The position numbers and the translations under genes are program-made. From Dirofilaria immitis (Eukaryota; Nematoda; Chromadorea; Rhabditida; Onchocercidae), in the NCBI GenBank assembly GCA_024305405.1, contig JAKNDB010000064.1, positions 744,001-808,000 of the forward strand: 64,000 bases of DNA, read 5' to 3'. The notes under the pieces are model-generated. The model was not told the DNA's origin. It saw only the letters and a list, made by a program, of their open reading frames with translations, and ran no database searches. Every line of letters starts with the position of its first letter. Within the stretch, counting starts at the first letter, position 1. This document shows positions 52,101-64,000 of this stretch, piece after piece.

Positions 52101-53863
52101 TTTCTTCAATATCTGCAATTCATAATATAGTTTTATTTATTCAATTTCAAAAGATGATAAAAGTTTAGAGTACATATATAAAGGAAATTCAGTTGCTCGT
52201 GAATCTCTTAGAAATCGTTCCAATTTACTGCTTTTATAGTCAAAAATTTCAAAAGAAATCAGTGAAAAATTCAAAATTAAATTAAAAATTTAAAATTAAA
52301 CTAAATTATAAGTTAACAATACAAACCGTTTGAAGATTTGGTGCGCTTTGCTTTTAGACTAATGGGAGACGATTCACTAAGTCGTTTTTGGTTTTCTCTT
52401 CAACTGTTCTTTCTTCCGTTTTTTAAGCTTATTTTCATTAGTATCCATTTTCTTGTCGATCACTGCATCGCCATTTTGATTTCTCCCATCTCTTTCTCGT
52501 TCCAATACATTTGATCCGTTCTCTTCAATTTTTTTCTCAGTCTCTTCCGTTTTCTGAATATAATGTAAAAAAAATTGTAATTTTATAAAGATTTTGCCTC
52601 ACTTTAAATTTGTTGATGGAAGTCGCGATTAGTAAGTTCAAGAAAAAGACAATAATTAAAATAACTACATTATACAGTTTCGTTACTATTCTCAACAAAA
52701 AATAACAAATCAAAAAAAAAAAGGTAATGGATGATCACCTCCACCTGCTCTTCTCCTTCACCTTGCTGTTCGAGCTGTTCCGGCGACTCGTCGAGATCAG
52801 TGACTGATTGTTTACCGTTCTGATCTCGATGCAATAGAATTCCGTATCTTTCTAATATGGTTTCAATTGGCATTCCAGCTTCTTCATATAATGCTTGCTA
52901 GATAGGAAAGAATGAATTTCATGAACTACTATTTCACTGTTTGAACTATTTTAATTAGACTATAATTGGAAAAAACCAAATAATGACCTTATCTTCATCA
53001 TCATCGCTTAAATCATCATGTTTCGGTTCCATGCTACCTGCCATTTTCTTCAATTCTTTCATGACTGTCTCAGATCTGCATAACACAAGATTTTACAAAA
53101 ATTTCTCGCACATAAAATCCCAAAAGTGCACATCTGAAGATTTGACAAAATAATCACTGTTTATAACCTTAATAATTCGTCCAATTCCAAGAAAGTATCT
53201 TGTATAGCTTTTGTGTAATTACCCGAAAACCATGAATTATTTGCTTTCAGCATATCTGGTAAATGATGTGCACTGTACTGCGCCACTTCACTTCCTGCAG
53301 GATGTATTTATTTATGCACCCCAAAACTAATTTTTTCCAAAAAAAGGAATCCTTTGCTTTGAAAATTTTTACTTTACAAATAACTCAAAAATAAATTATT
53401 AAAATTAATTTACCTCCATGGCCATCGTAAACAGCGAAAAAAGAACAATCTTCATCGTAATTTACAATACAGTTATGTGCATCCTAAAATAAAATATTTC
53501 TGATATATCAAATATTCTACAATTAGTTATCTAACTAATATTTTGCAACTATTTATCAAATTTATTTATCCATTATTTATCCCACACCAAAAAGCGTTTG
53601 CAATTAATATCAAAATGGCATCACTTGATATCTTAGCAAAGATGATAGAAACAATTCTAACTAGATATATGCTGATTGAAATACTAATTTTTCAACAAAT
53701 TTATAGTAATAATGAAGCAATTAAATTAAAAAAATGATTAATTTTAAATAACCTCTTGATTGATACGCCAGCCCTGCATACTTGTTGCAGCGTAATAAAT
53801 TCGTTCATTACCACCACATTCAGATACTTTTTCGGTTATTGGCTTACTCAGATATGCACCCAT
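49189..53863 (-). CDS. PPM1G: PP2C-family protein phosphatase, PPM1G type
   Basis: Fifteen minus-strand exons: 53753-53863, 53414-53483, 53168-53294, 52988-53075, 52739-52897, 52327-52553, 52019-52112, 51797-51940, 51510-51633, 51129-51212, 50790-50892, 50567-50642, 50065-50201, 49871-49955 and 49189-49332; about 587 aa. It starts MGAYLSKP, the N-myristoylation-like start of PPM1G. Then come [14 protein letters not shown] and [10 protein letters not shown] (metal site), a long acidic and Lys-rich insert with [11 protein letters not shown] and an Asp/Glu run, [29 protein letters not shown] [17 protein letters not shown] and DGTGCDNMT. It is a Mn/Mg-dependent Ser/Thr phosphatase linked in animals to splicing factors and histone H2A-H2B. 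The C-terminus ends in a Ser run encoded by a GAT microsatellite. Frames need one extra base at 50,173 and probably at 52,385 and 52,429. Confidence 0.92.
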
Positions 53864-56732
53864 ATGTCTTAAATTGCCTCCAGCTATACTAATGTAACTG
53901 TAAAAGAGAAAAGCAAAATTTAGCCACAATATTTTATAAACGTTTAGGCTTCACTTCTTTTCAACATATCACAATAAATGCATGTTTACGCTTTTTTGTG
54001 TATGAACAGCATATGGAAGAATAGAATGAATACTCATAAACTACGTTAAATGACAAAGTTGTTTTCAATCAAATAAATGTTAATTTAACAGAAAAAAAAT
54101 TTTCAATGATTAGTACATAAATGTACATAGAGTCTCAGGAAATATGAACTGTTAAAAAAGATGCATAAAAAGACAAATAATTTATGAAAGGTAGTATAGA
54201 TTCTACAAAAATTGAGGCTTTATCGAATTATTCTGCCATGCGTAAAACATATGCAATAAATTCAAATAAGTTTAATTTAAAAAAAAAACTTTTGCTGATT
54301 ATTGAATGTGGATTTCTTTCCTGATTGAATTTTATAATAATTATGCTGATAAATATGTATATGGCATATCAGATGCTCAATAATAATCAGAAAAATGTTG
54401 AAAGCAGTATTTACCACAATTTATTCTCTGATTATGCTAATAAATAGGTATATGACATCAATTGCTATTTAGATATTGATCAGTAGTATTATTTTCTTGG
54501 GAACATATTCTAACTATTGCTTTTTTATGTTTGCTTTTCTAACAAGCGATTATTTTTAAATAAAATCTCTTACTGCATTACAAGAAACAATCAATATTCA
54601 GCAGTAATTACGAAAATAATTGACCATTAAGATTTAATAACTAAATAATCTAATATTCGATATATAACGAGACTGAATAACAAATTATTACTTAGTTCAA
54701 GCAGCTTCAGGAACAATATACTTTGTTTTTAGAAGCAATAACTAAGAATATACGAATTTACTTGAACTTGAACATCCGTCTATGATACGCTCCCCATATT
54801 AGCTAGAATAAATTTGATCTTAAATTTCACATATAAAGTGAAAAAATCCATGAATATGCCATTATTTATTATCTTAGTTAATCATATAAAACTTATTTTC
54901 ATAAAAATTAAAAATGAAAAAATCAAAATCGAATCAATCTAAGTTTTTCTAACAAAATTTCAAATATCAGCATAAAAATACTTTACATAAGTAAGTAAGA
55001 TAATTTTTCCTTTGCATAGCTTCATTAATTTAAAAAATTCATGATAGGTAAATAAATTAAGAAAGGGAAAAAGAAGAGATAAAATTTTTAACTGAAATAA
55101 CTTCAACGATTTTAATCTATAAAATTGAAATGATAAAATTACGGATAATCATTTGTCTTCTATTTTAATTACTAAACAGTCTCGTATGGTTATATTTGCT
55201 ATGTGAACAAATTGCAAAAACGTTCGTACATCACCCAAACGAACGCTCGAAAGTGTACCATTAAATCCTGAAATCACGACGTATATATTCTGTATCTTGT
55301 ACTATATGGTCGGTATTCAATATTTCACGGACAGCCGACGGTTTATCCTATTTTTAGCGATTGAAAAGTGGCCAATGGCTGAGTTTGTTGCGTCATTGTG
55401 TTAAAATGCATCTCTTGTAATTGAGAAAATATGTGATTGTTTTTGTTGATTTTCAATTATTTAACTATAAGAGATAAGTATTATATTTGATTAATCGATT
55501 TTGCTGACAAGTAACTTTCAAAGTGATCAGCTAGTGAATTTTCAAAAATTTTAGAAGTCTCAAAATTTTAATTTATGAGTTTTGATTATTGATCCGATGT
55601 ATGATAATTCCCAATTCCCAGTCTCTTGCATCATATGGAGAATATAATAAATTAGTTGAATTTTGTTACGTCGAATAGTCAATGGAGAATTGTAACTAAT
55701 ATTGTAAAATATTAAATTTCTTTTTCCTATTTCTCATAACTGAGTATCTTTTTATTAATTCGAACAGTTATCATCTTTAATTTATTGATTAGAAAAAAAA
55801 AGAAAGCAAACTTTTCCATTCAGATAAACTCATTGTCATTTATTTTTCTGTTTGATATTGAAGAATAGAAAAAAAAAAAATTGTTAGAGAACGTTTGTTT
55901 GATCTATTACAAACTTATGCTGTCTCATCGTTATTGTAGTTCTTGGATTTATCGATTTGAAAGTGCAGATAGATAGATCTTTTCAAACTTTCATTCATTA
56001 TTTTTAACGATTGTCAACCGTCCTTCGAAATATCAATCAATTCCTGTTTTTATTTCTTGAATTTTAAATATGACACAATTAAGAGATATTTTATAGTATT
56101 TTTTTGATCATTTAAAAAAAAAAAAAAAAGGTAACTCTACATAAATCATACTCATTCTTTTCTCTCTTTTTATTTTATTCAACTAAATTATTTCTTCTTC
56201 ATCGAGAATTTTTTTTTTTAGACATATCCTCACATCTCTCTTAATTGTGTCATAGTCAAAATTTAAACTAAAAAAAAAAAAAAGAAAAGAGGATTTGATT
56301 GATATTTCTATGAAAGATTGAAATCATTAAAAATAATAATTGAAAGAGAGTATCAAAGGATATAAATACTTCTCTATACTGTTCAAAATTATAATCGGTA
56401 AATTCATAAATAACGATAATGATAGGACATAAATTAAATTATAATCGGTCAAATTACTTTTCTCTAATAATTATTTGCATAATTTTTTTCAAAATTTTTC
56501 ATTTATTTGAGATTTTAATTGTCATAAAGAATTGTTTTTGTTCAATTTAGACAAAAATGAATTTAACCAATGAAAGCTATAATATATATGTATATATTAA
56601 GTTGGCTCATATCTTAAATAGAATAAAATAAATATTAATTTTCGTATACGTAATTTTGTATATTTATATAATCGAAATTCTTTTTTGAAGGATGGTTATT
56701 TGAATTAGTAACGGACGATAAAATATCGTTAG
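53864..56732. other. Divergent intergenic region, PPM1G / DAGL
   Basis: A 2.9 kb region holding both presumed promoters. A TTTTACAG acceptor about 35 bases before the PPM1G start is a likely trans-splice site. Related words at about 54,340-54,390 and 54,420-54,480 (ATTATGCTGATAAATATGT and ATTATGCTAATAAATAGGT) show a small local duplication. No gene recognised. Confidence 0.5.
56731..56732 (+). promoter_or_regulatory. Trans-splice acceptor abutting the DAGL start
   Basis: The AG of TATCGTTAG directly precedes the initiating ATG, the same arrangement as the glutaredoxin gene. Confidence 0.5.
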
Positions 56733-59700
56733 ATGCCGTCATTGGTTGTGTTAGGACGACGTTGGAATATTGCAAGTGATGATTTCGTATTTCCATCATT
56801 ATCAGAAATATTAGTTCGATTAGCTTGGTGAACTTTTTTTCTACTTTTTCTTTTTCTCTTTTCCTCTTCTAGATTGGTTAATATTTTGTATGATCCATGT
56901 ATCGTTCCTACAATCTATCGAATATTTCATACCGATATTTGCTTTCAATTCTTAATGAGAAATACTGAGATATTTGTTTAGAAATAAATGAAATGAAAAG
57001 TTAGATAATAATTGATGAAGTAGACAAGGAATAATTGTTGTCGCATTTTTAATGTTTAAAATTTATTATCATTAATAAGGATTGTTACTATCGATTTAAT
57101 TTTGATATTATCATGAGATATTAATTGCTATTATATATGCTTATACTGATTTTAATTTGCATGAAGTGAAATAATTTTAGGATATCAACAACATGCGTGA
57201 TATTTATGTTGAAGAAGTGGGAAAGTTGTATCGATCGTTACTTTCTCATTAATCTTTTCTCATTACTTGGTATTAATGGTATAACTATATTAATATGTTT
57301 TATTCTGGCATTGGTTAGTGCTCGTGGATCTATTCTGGAACCGCATAAACGACGTTATGTTACGAAAATCATCTATATACGTTTGCCGCTATTTATTTGT
57401 GAAGTTGTTATTACCAGTATGTCGACGATTTTTGCTTACAGTAAGATTTTTTAATTTATTTAATGAAGTTTTGTAATCGTCTTAACGATTCTTGTTTGAT
57501 AATATTCTTTTAATCTCATAAGATTCCAAAAACTTCCAGATCAATTTTTAACCAGTCTGAACTATTTTCTTCTGTGATTTTTTTAGTCGTTCATAAAATT
57601 CTGGAATTATATTTCAGTTTTCGCGTTCTTTTTAATAGTTGCAGATCTTATTTGGTTGTTTTGCTAAACGAAAGGACAAAGTAAGGAAAGGAATAAAGGT
57701 GGAATAGAGATAAAAGAAACACAGAGCAAATAAATTGCGAGTTTAGGCGATTATGGAATTAAATTGGATTATTTAATGATTGCCATTTTACCAAGTGATT
57801 TTTCTAGTTTAAAAGCAAATCTTATGATCAAATAGTTATTCTCTTTCTCATTATAGGAAGTCTAGCTTCATGTAATCTTATTATTGTACTGCGTTTAACA
57901 GTTGTGCTTCAATGGGCGCTCATAGTAACAGTTTTAATCGGTGTTGCCGTTGTATTTAATCCATTTGGTAATAATCGGATACAGCCAAGCTTCAGGACTG
58001 AGAATCAAATTTGGATGTTACGTTTCAAGTTGGTTAGTTGCAGTTTCATTCCAAATTTCTTCATTTCTTTTTGATTAAATTTGATCAAATTATTCCAAGA
58101 TTGACGTCAGAAAATTTTAGTTTTTGTTGAGAAGAAACGAAGCTATACGTGCAGCACTAAAAGATATTGCAATTCTTACAACATCATTTTTGCCGATGTT
58201 GATTTGGTAGCATCTGATATTCTAGCTGGTCTTTTATTGCTTGTTCATGCTCCACATCAACCACCCAGTTCTGTTACTTACATCCGGAAACCAAAGTAAA
58301 CTTTTTATTGAAGAAAATTCCATTTGATATTTTAACGATTTAAGGATGATTTTCCAAATACATTTGTATGCCTGCTCTTCTTAAATATTATGTTACTCTC
58401 CTATATTACATGAGCAGTATTTGAAGCAAGAGATATTAATATGTAACTAAGAATTTGATATGCATAATGTGACGGATTTACTAATAGATTCAGTTATTTA
58501 CTGCATTCATTTTATTTAATGCTATACTAGACAAAGATAGAGAATTTCCAGAATTTTTTAAGAAGTACAGAGAAAGCTTATGCAGGTAATAAGTTCTTGG
58601 AATCCTTTTCATATTTCGATATTATTATTCTCATATAATGATACTGTTCATAATAATAGAATAACACCACTCTAATATAGTGATGCTAAAATATATTTTT
58701 TGTAAATCAGCTAAAGCGTAATTGTTATTAAAATTGCTGATAAGCTATATAGCCACCGGATTGGATGACATTGGAGAATGCGCGTTATATGGCAAAATAT
58801 ATAGCAGCCATATATGGTTGGGAAATTTATATGCTTTACAATTGCGGGTGTTGTGACTGGTTAAAAATATGTAAAAGATCAAATTTTGCGGAAAATGTTG
58901 CAGCAGGTTTAGTTTTACAAAATTAATTTAAAACTTCAAATTTTTTAACTTAGAAATTTTTCACTTTTCCTTTCTTGCTCGTCACTATTGTTACATGGAT
59001 TAGAATTTATATATATCTGTTACTCATTGGTCATTGCTCTTAGTTTCAAATAGTTGGATGCAATGGAGAAAGGATGACTGATGATAGACCAAATGAAATT
59101 TTAATTATAGAAAATTTGAAACTTCATCCCAATAAACTTTGATTTAGATTTTTAAAAACATTAAGCATTCTTGGTCATTATTTCAGGATTCCTAATAAAG
59201 GTAGTTTAATTGAAGGATATATTAATGTGGTATGTTGTTGGAAATTTCCAAAATAGAAAAAAAAGGTGACATTACTTTTTGAGGATTATGACTGTGAAAA
59301 ATCATTTTACAGGCAAAATTTCCCGATTAGAAGTGATAATTGCTGTCTATGTGATACATCTATTTTTCTGACAGTAGCACAATGTAAGGAAACTGATATT
59401 ATCTTCGTTTCATTTGCAAATGAACTCTATCAGGTATGCATATTATCTATTATTAAATAATAGATTGATATATGGACAACCAAACTTGAAAATTTTACAG
59501 TTCGAGAACAAGATATCTTTATCATATTATGCCAAATATCTCATTAATTTCATTATGCATGATCTTTCAGGTGCCATTCATTGTACTTGTTGATGCAAAA
59601 ACAAAAAGTATTGTAATAACAATACGTGGCACAGCTTCGTTGATGGATGCGATCAATGATTTATCGCTTGATGATGAAACGTTTTCAGTAGACGTAGATC

Positions 59701-62122
59701 AGGATCCGATTCTTTGTCGAGATGAAAAGTTGGATAGTCCTGATAAGGTGTGAAATAAATAAATAGTAATATAAAGTTATAAATTTTAATTCTCAGTTTC
59801 GGCTTCGAATTTTTGGCAGGCAAAAAAATAGTTGCAATTTTTATTACTAATTTAAACATGTCCATACTATTCAATAACTAACAAATATCAATAAAATGCA
59901 ATTTATTGCTAGTTTATGTGACATAATATAAAATATGCAGGAAGTACGTGTACATCGTGGTATGTTGCGCAGCGCAAGATACGTACTGGAGGTGTTACGT
60001 GCAAATCGTATTTTAGAAGGTTTAAAAATGAGATATCCGGATTTTACACTTGTCTGTTGTGGACATTCTCTGGGTGCCGGAGTTGCAACATTGCTTACTT
60101 TGCTCCTCAAGTAAGTATTACTCTCTGTTTGACGGTAAACGTTGTCCATTACTCGTAGAGATAGTAGCATGAAAATTGAAAGAGTTTTTCGAAAAGTGTA
60201 ATTTTTCAGACAATCGTTCAGTCCCATACATTGTTTTGCATATTCTCCGCCAGGCTGTGTTATTAGTGAAAATGGTTTAAAAGAAACACAAAAATTCGTA
60301 TTTAGTGTTTATATTGGTGATGATATTGTCCCACGTTTATCATTTCAAGTAATGTTTTTGATTTTTTCTTTGCCTTATAGTATCGTAAGGTAGAACAGAA
60401 AATATAATGCATCGGAAAACTTTCTGTTGCCTATAAATAAATCAAAGGCTTCTATTATATTTAACCATATTTTTTCCGCATATTTTACTTTAAGCTTTTA
60501 AATTAATGAAATTGAAAATAAGGGAAAACAGTCATATACTATATGTTACATTAATGTCGTATTATGTTATCAGTTAAGCTTACATCATAAATATGCGGAA
60601 TGTAAAAATATATCTTTTGACAAACAAACAATATTAATTTGTATCTGACGACGTGATCTTGCTCACTTATAAGATTATCATCTCAAAATATTGCTTTTCA
60701 TTATTTAGCTACGCAACTGAATGCATTATGAAAATTATTATTTTAACCTTAAATGATAATGTAGACGCCGGAAATTTTTTCGTATCAGAAATTTATTTTT
60801 TTATGATTTTCTAATTTATAGACATTATGTAAATTGAAATATGATGTGATTATGTCGTTGGCATGTAGTAATTCACCCAAATATAAAGTTTTACTTCGAG
60901 GTCTTTACCGACTATGCTTTTCTTATCCATGGCAACCAGATGAAGGTAATTCATTTTGTTTTTATTCAAATTTGAATAGATGTAGTTTTCCAGAATTAAT
61001 AGATTAAACTTTTTATTGTGCTCAAAATATTTTTATAAGATTTAGTATATCAGGATTGAAAGTTGGGCATTATTTTAATCTTTCATAGTTCTCGTGAAAT
61101 TGGGGAATGAAGACTTAAACATAATGTGACAAGTTACGTTTACTCATTATCAGATTATAGCTTTGAAATGAGATTTGTAAAAACAAAGTTTCTTTTATCC
61201 TTTTTACTTGTTTATATATATTTATATGCTCATCTGTTTGCTGGTTTGATCTACGCCTGTTCTTACTAATAGCGATAATTATTCAACGATATTTGATATA
61301 TATGGTGGAAAATAGCAAATTGTAAACGGGAATAATATCAGTAATACCAATCATTTACTATGAGTCATTTCTTTTTGATGTGAAATTTTTTTTTGGTAAT
61401 TTGATTCGAAATTATTGTTTTTTATTTGATAGATAATCCGGACGATGTATCTGTAAATATTAACGATCGATTGCCATTAGTTTTCCACAGTTCGCTATTC
61501 GTTAACGATGATTGTGCTGATGGTACGGAAAATAATCCTGCAGAAAGATGGGCAAAAACGGACAAAGGTATCCATCCATGTTCTAAACATCATGTTATAT
61601 CATTCTGCTTTAGCATTGTTTCCTTGCTAATAATATGTTAGATATATAAAATAAAATTTCTCATAGATTTAAATCTAATTAGTGCTTCGAATTGATTTTC
61701 AGTAAATTATTAGAAATTAATCATCTTTTAATTGTGAACTTTCGTAGATTAAAATTTGAATCTAAATGAAATAATCTTGCAGCTCCTTCCACCAGGATAT
61801 CTGCTTCATATCTGGGTAAATGATAAAGAAAAAAACAATTTGCAAAAGATGGACTCATCATAGGTATTTATTTATGGAAATTGCAATAGCATAGCATATG
61901 ATTTTATCATTTTTGAACAAATAAATTGTGAGAAATTTGTTAGATTTCTTTCCAACCAAGAAAACAGTTAAAGAAAGGATTCTGGATCATTTGTTTGCAT
62001 TTCTAATCAACTTATACTTCAGCTCGCTGAATGAGATCAAATTGTCAAGTGCTGTTATCAGTGACCACATGCCATATAACGTATTAAAAGTGCTTAATAT
62101 GGAGCTTAGTTTGAATGTGTAA
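56733..62122 (+). CDS. dagl: Sn1-specific diacylglycerol lipase (DAGL alpha/beta family)
   Basis: Supported exons: 56733-56827, 57181-57440, 57857-58032, 58121-58295, 58753-58906, 59313-59433, 59571-59747, 59941-60110, 60210-60348, 60822-60945, 61433-61567, 61783-about 61862 and about 62021-62122. N-terminal LGRRWNIASDDFVFP is the DAGL signature. Hydrophobic membrane segments follow (LLGINGITILICFILAL, LALQW-like VVLQWALIVTVLIGV), then DVDLVASDILAGLLLL, YIAAIYGWEIYM, DNCCLCD and ITIRGTA. The catalytic Ser is in CCGHSLGAG, the Asp in YIGDDIVPRLS and the His in PPGYLLHI; the C-terminus has ISDHMPYNVL. The enzyme releases 2-arachidonoylglycerol from diacylglycerol at the membrane. One base is missing at 58,187-58,191. 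Joins near 58,300-58,750, 59,310, 61,783 and 61,862 do not keep frame cleanly, so the model there is tentative. Confidence 0.9.
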
Positions 62123-63640
62123 TATTTTTATATAATTTTTTTTAACTGTTTGTTTCTTTTTTCTTCAAGACAGTATATTTATTAGATTTTTTTCTACTGG
62201 CCTTACTTTTATGATTTTCACTAAACTGTTATTATGATAATAAGTAGCCGCAGCCTGATGCGTGTAAGATTTTCATGGTATCAGTACAAATGGTTATTGT
62301 GGAAAAATTTACGATTTCTCTAAAATTAAGATTTTAGAAATTTAATTTTTTCTCAAATCTCAAAAACAAGAAGCGGAAGTTATTTGTGCGGTAGTCATAT
62401 TAAGCAAAAACATTCCCGTATCTTATTTTTTCGATCTTTCATGCCATGATATTATTTACTACGATTTATGTTAGAATACGATCTTGTTACTTGATATAGG
62501 CTATAAATATAGGCTATAAATATTTGAGATTTCTATAAACGTTTCAATCATGCAGTTTTTTAGTAGTAATAGAGAAAAAATTTTGAATGTCTTTTTGTTC
62601 ACCGTTGTTGTTCTATTATCATCACATCACATTAGAATATATACACATAGTATAAAGTAGTATCAAATAGTATCAAATTGTTGTTATTTGTCTTGCGAAA
62701 CATGATGGTCGTAATAAATGATATTAAGTTGATTCTTTTTCTTTTCTTTTCTTTTTCTTTCAAATTTTTATTCTCTTCTAGCAATCTCCGGTTTCTTCGT
62801 TTGTTGAAAATTCGATCAGTTAAATTTTGTTTTTGTTTTGTTATCCTGCATTCATCTTTTTCACTTACTCTTTAATATCTTTCTATTCATGCAATAAGCG
62901 TTTATAAATAGAAAAAAATTCATAGGTTGGTTTATATTACAATATGATGTTTTCCTCTTAGAATTATTGTTTTAATGTAAATATCGTTTCTTCATAATAT
63001 TCACATTTGTTTATCGTATTTATTGATATAAGCATAATTTGTTCAAGAAACGAAATTCTATTTATATCTAGATCAGTTTGAAATTGTATTCTTCCTGATT
63101 GCAGTAAGTCTGAAAGTCAAATTTTGACACAAATATATCGAAATTGAATGCAAGATCAGTTTATCCAAATTTCAATCAATAAAATAACAAATTTATATGA
63201 AATTTCTGCTAATTAAATATAAATAATTCGAAGACTTGCTCTTATTTGCTTTGACATATATCTATCTGTTCTTTTTATTCTTCTAATATGCATGAAGAAT
63301 AATATATACTGATTAATTCGTATCTAATTATTTTTATTTCAAAATTGAAACAGAAAGTTTTTGAAAGGATTACAAAGGTCAATATGGATATTAGTATGAG
63401 TCGATATAATGAATTTTCAATTTATTATTCCCAATATTTACATATAAAACTTTCTATTCAATTTTAAAATGCGAAAAAAATCACCATAGTAAATCTTATA
63501 TGATTAAGATAAAGTAATCATAAGTTAAATGTAAGTTTTACAAGTTATCATTTATCATTTTGAAATTAGAAAAAATTCCGCTAATCAATTTGATGATTCA
63601 CTTATAAAATTAACGTAGTATCAGTCTTTACTGTGCTTTC

Positions 63641-63680
<40 letters not shown>

Positions 63681-64000
63681 GTTATTATATAAAAATCTCG
63701 GCATATTGTGGATTTTTTTAGCTAATATTTATGCAGAAAGAATTATAACTTTTTAATTATTTGCGATAAAGTTTTGGGAATTTTTATTCTTTTAAATTTA
63801 GGACTTTGATAAGAATCTTTACGATAATATTTAGATTTATATAAATATGATACAAATCTACGTATGTTTTCATATACTTTGTATACTGTATTACAGTAAT
63901 TAATTTTATTATCGATTATGGAGAGAATTCATAATTGATTATTTGTTTTATGTACTGTCATGCATCTGTCAAAAAAATACAAATAGAGAGATAACGAACG
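62123..64000. other. Region downstream of DAGL
   Basis: AT-rich, presumably the DAGL 3' untranslated region and then intergenic DNA. Several short open frames lack any protein-like pattern. No gene supported up to the window end. Confidence 0.5.
63640..63680. repeat. ATT trinucleotide microsatellite
   Basis: About 13 to 14 consecutive ATT/TTA units with a single G interruption near the end. Confidence 0.95.

Noticed and set aside
59041..59152. Extra DAGL exon reading FQIVGCNGERMTDD
   Set aside because: It has an acceptor-like TTAG but ends in a stop with no donor, and it matches nothing in the DAGL family between YGWEIYM and DNCCLCD.
1..64000. CRISPR arrays, tRNA and rRNA genes, bacterial operons
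   Set aside because: No regularly spaced identical short repeats, no tRNA-like GGTTCGAATCC box with cloverleaf, and no rRNA words seen. The intron-rich genes rule out a bacterial source for the annotated loci.

Overview
The window looks like nuclear DNA of a parasitic nematode, most likely a clade III (spirurid/filarial) species. It is very AT-rich, with intron-rich genes of short exons and GT-AG introns of 100 to 2,700 bp. Likely trans-splice acceptors lie directly before start codons. The gene families are typically nematode: a 7TM receptor of the Srx type, an SH2 tyrosine kinase of the expanded nematode Fer/Fes-like type, and a PP4 catalytic subunit with the N-terminal extension known from C. 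elegans PPH-4.1. The species assignment is inference.

Left part (1-28,150) is gene-poor and repeat-rich. A roughly 5.2 kb block (1-5,203) recurs in the same orientation at 15,048-21,536, and part of it recurs inverted at about 25,380-26,640. These blocks carry 11 copies of a roughly 250 bp element with recurrent small hairpins. Six of the 11 sit in two arrays with units of about 1.1 kb. Between the direct copies lie two genes: an SH2-tyrosine kinase (+, 6,303-11,163), preceded by a decayed duplicate of its SH2 exons, and an Srx-like receptor (-, 11,855-13,805).

Right part (28,152-62,122) is a housekeeping and signalling cluster. It holds a PITPNM/rdgB phosphatidylinositol-transfer protein (-, 28,152-40,177), the PP4 catalytic subunit (+, 43,579-46,365), mitochondrial monothiol glutaredoxin 5 (+, 47,733-49,169), a PPM1G-type PP2C phosphatase (-, 49,189-53,863) and an sn-1-specific diacylglycerol lipase (+, 56,733-62,122). 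Glutaredoxin 5 and PPM1G converge with only 19 bp between their stop codons. PITPNM and PP4 are divergent, as are PPM1G and DAGL. PITPNM (PI/PA exchange at membrane contacts) and DAGL (DAG to 2-arachidonoylglycerol) both belong to phospholipase C/DAG lipid signalling. I see no operon-type logic beyond that, and their proximity may be chance.

Many exons of strongly conserved proteins carry single-base frameshifts, nearly all at short homopolymers and nearly all cured by one extra base in the run. This points to consensus undercalling in the assembly rather than mass pseudogenisation. Gene entries therefore describe the conceptual exon chain and say where the frame breaks. Exon borders come from reading splice consensus and family conservation by eye.
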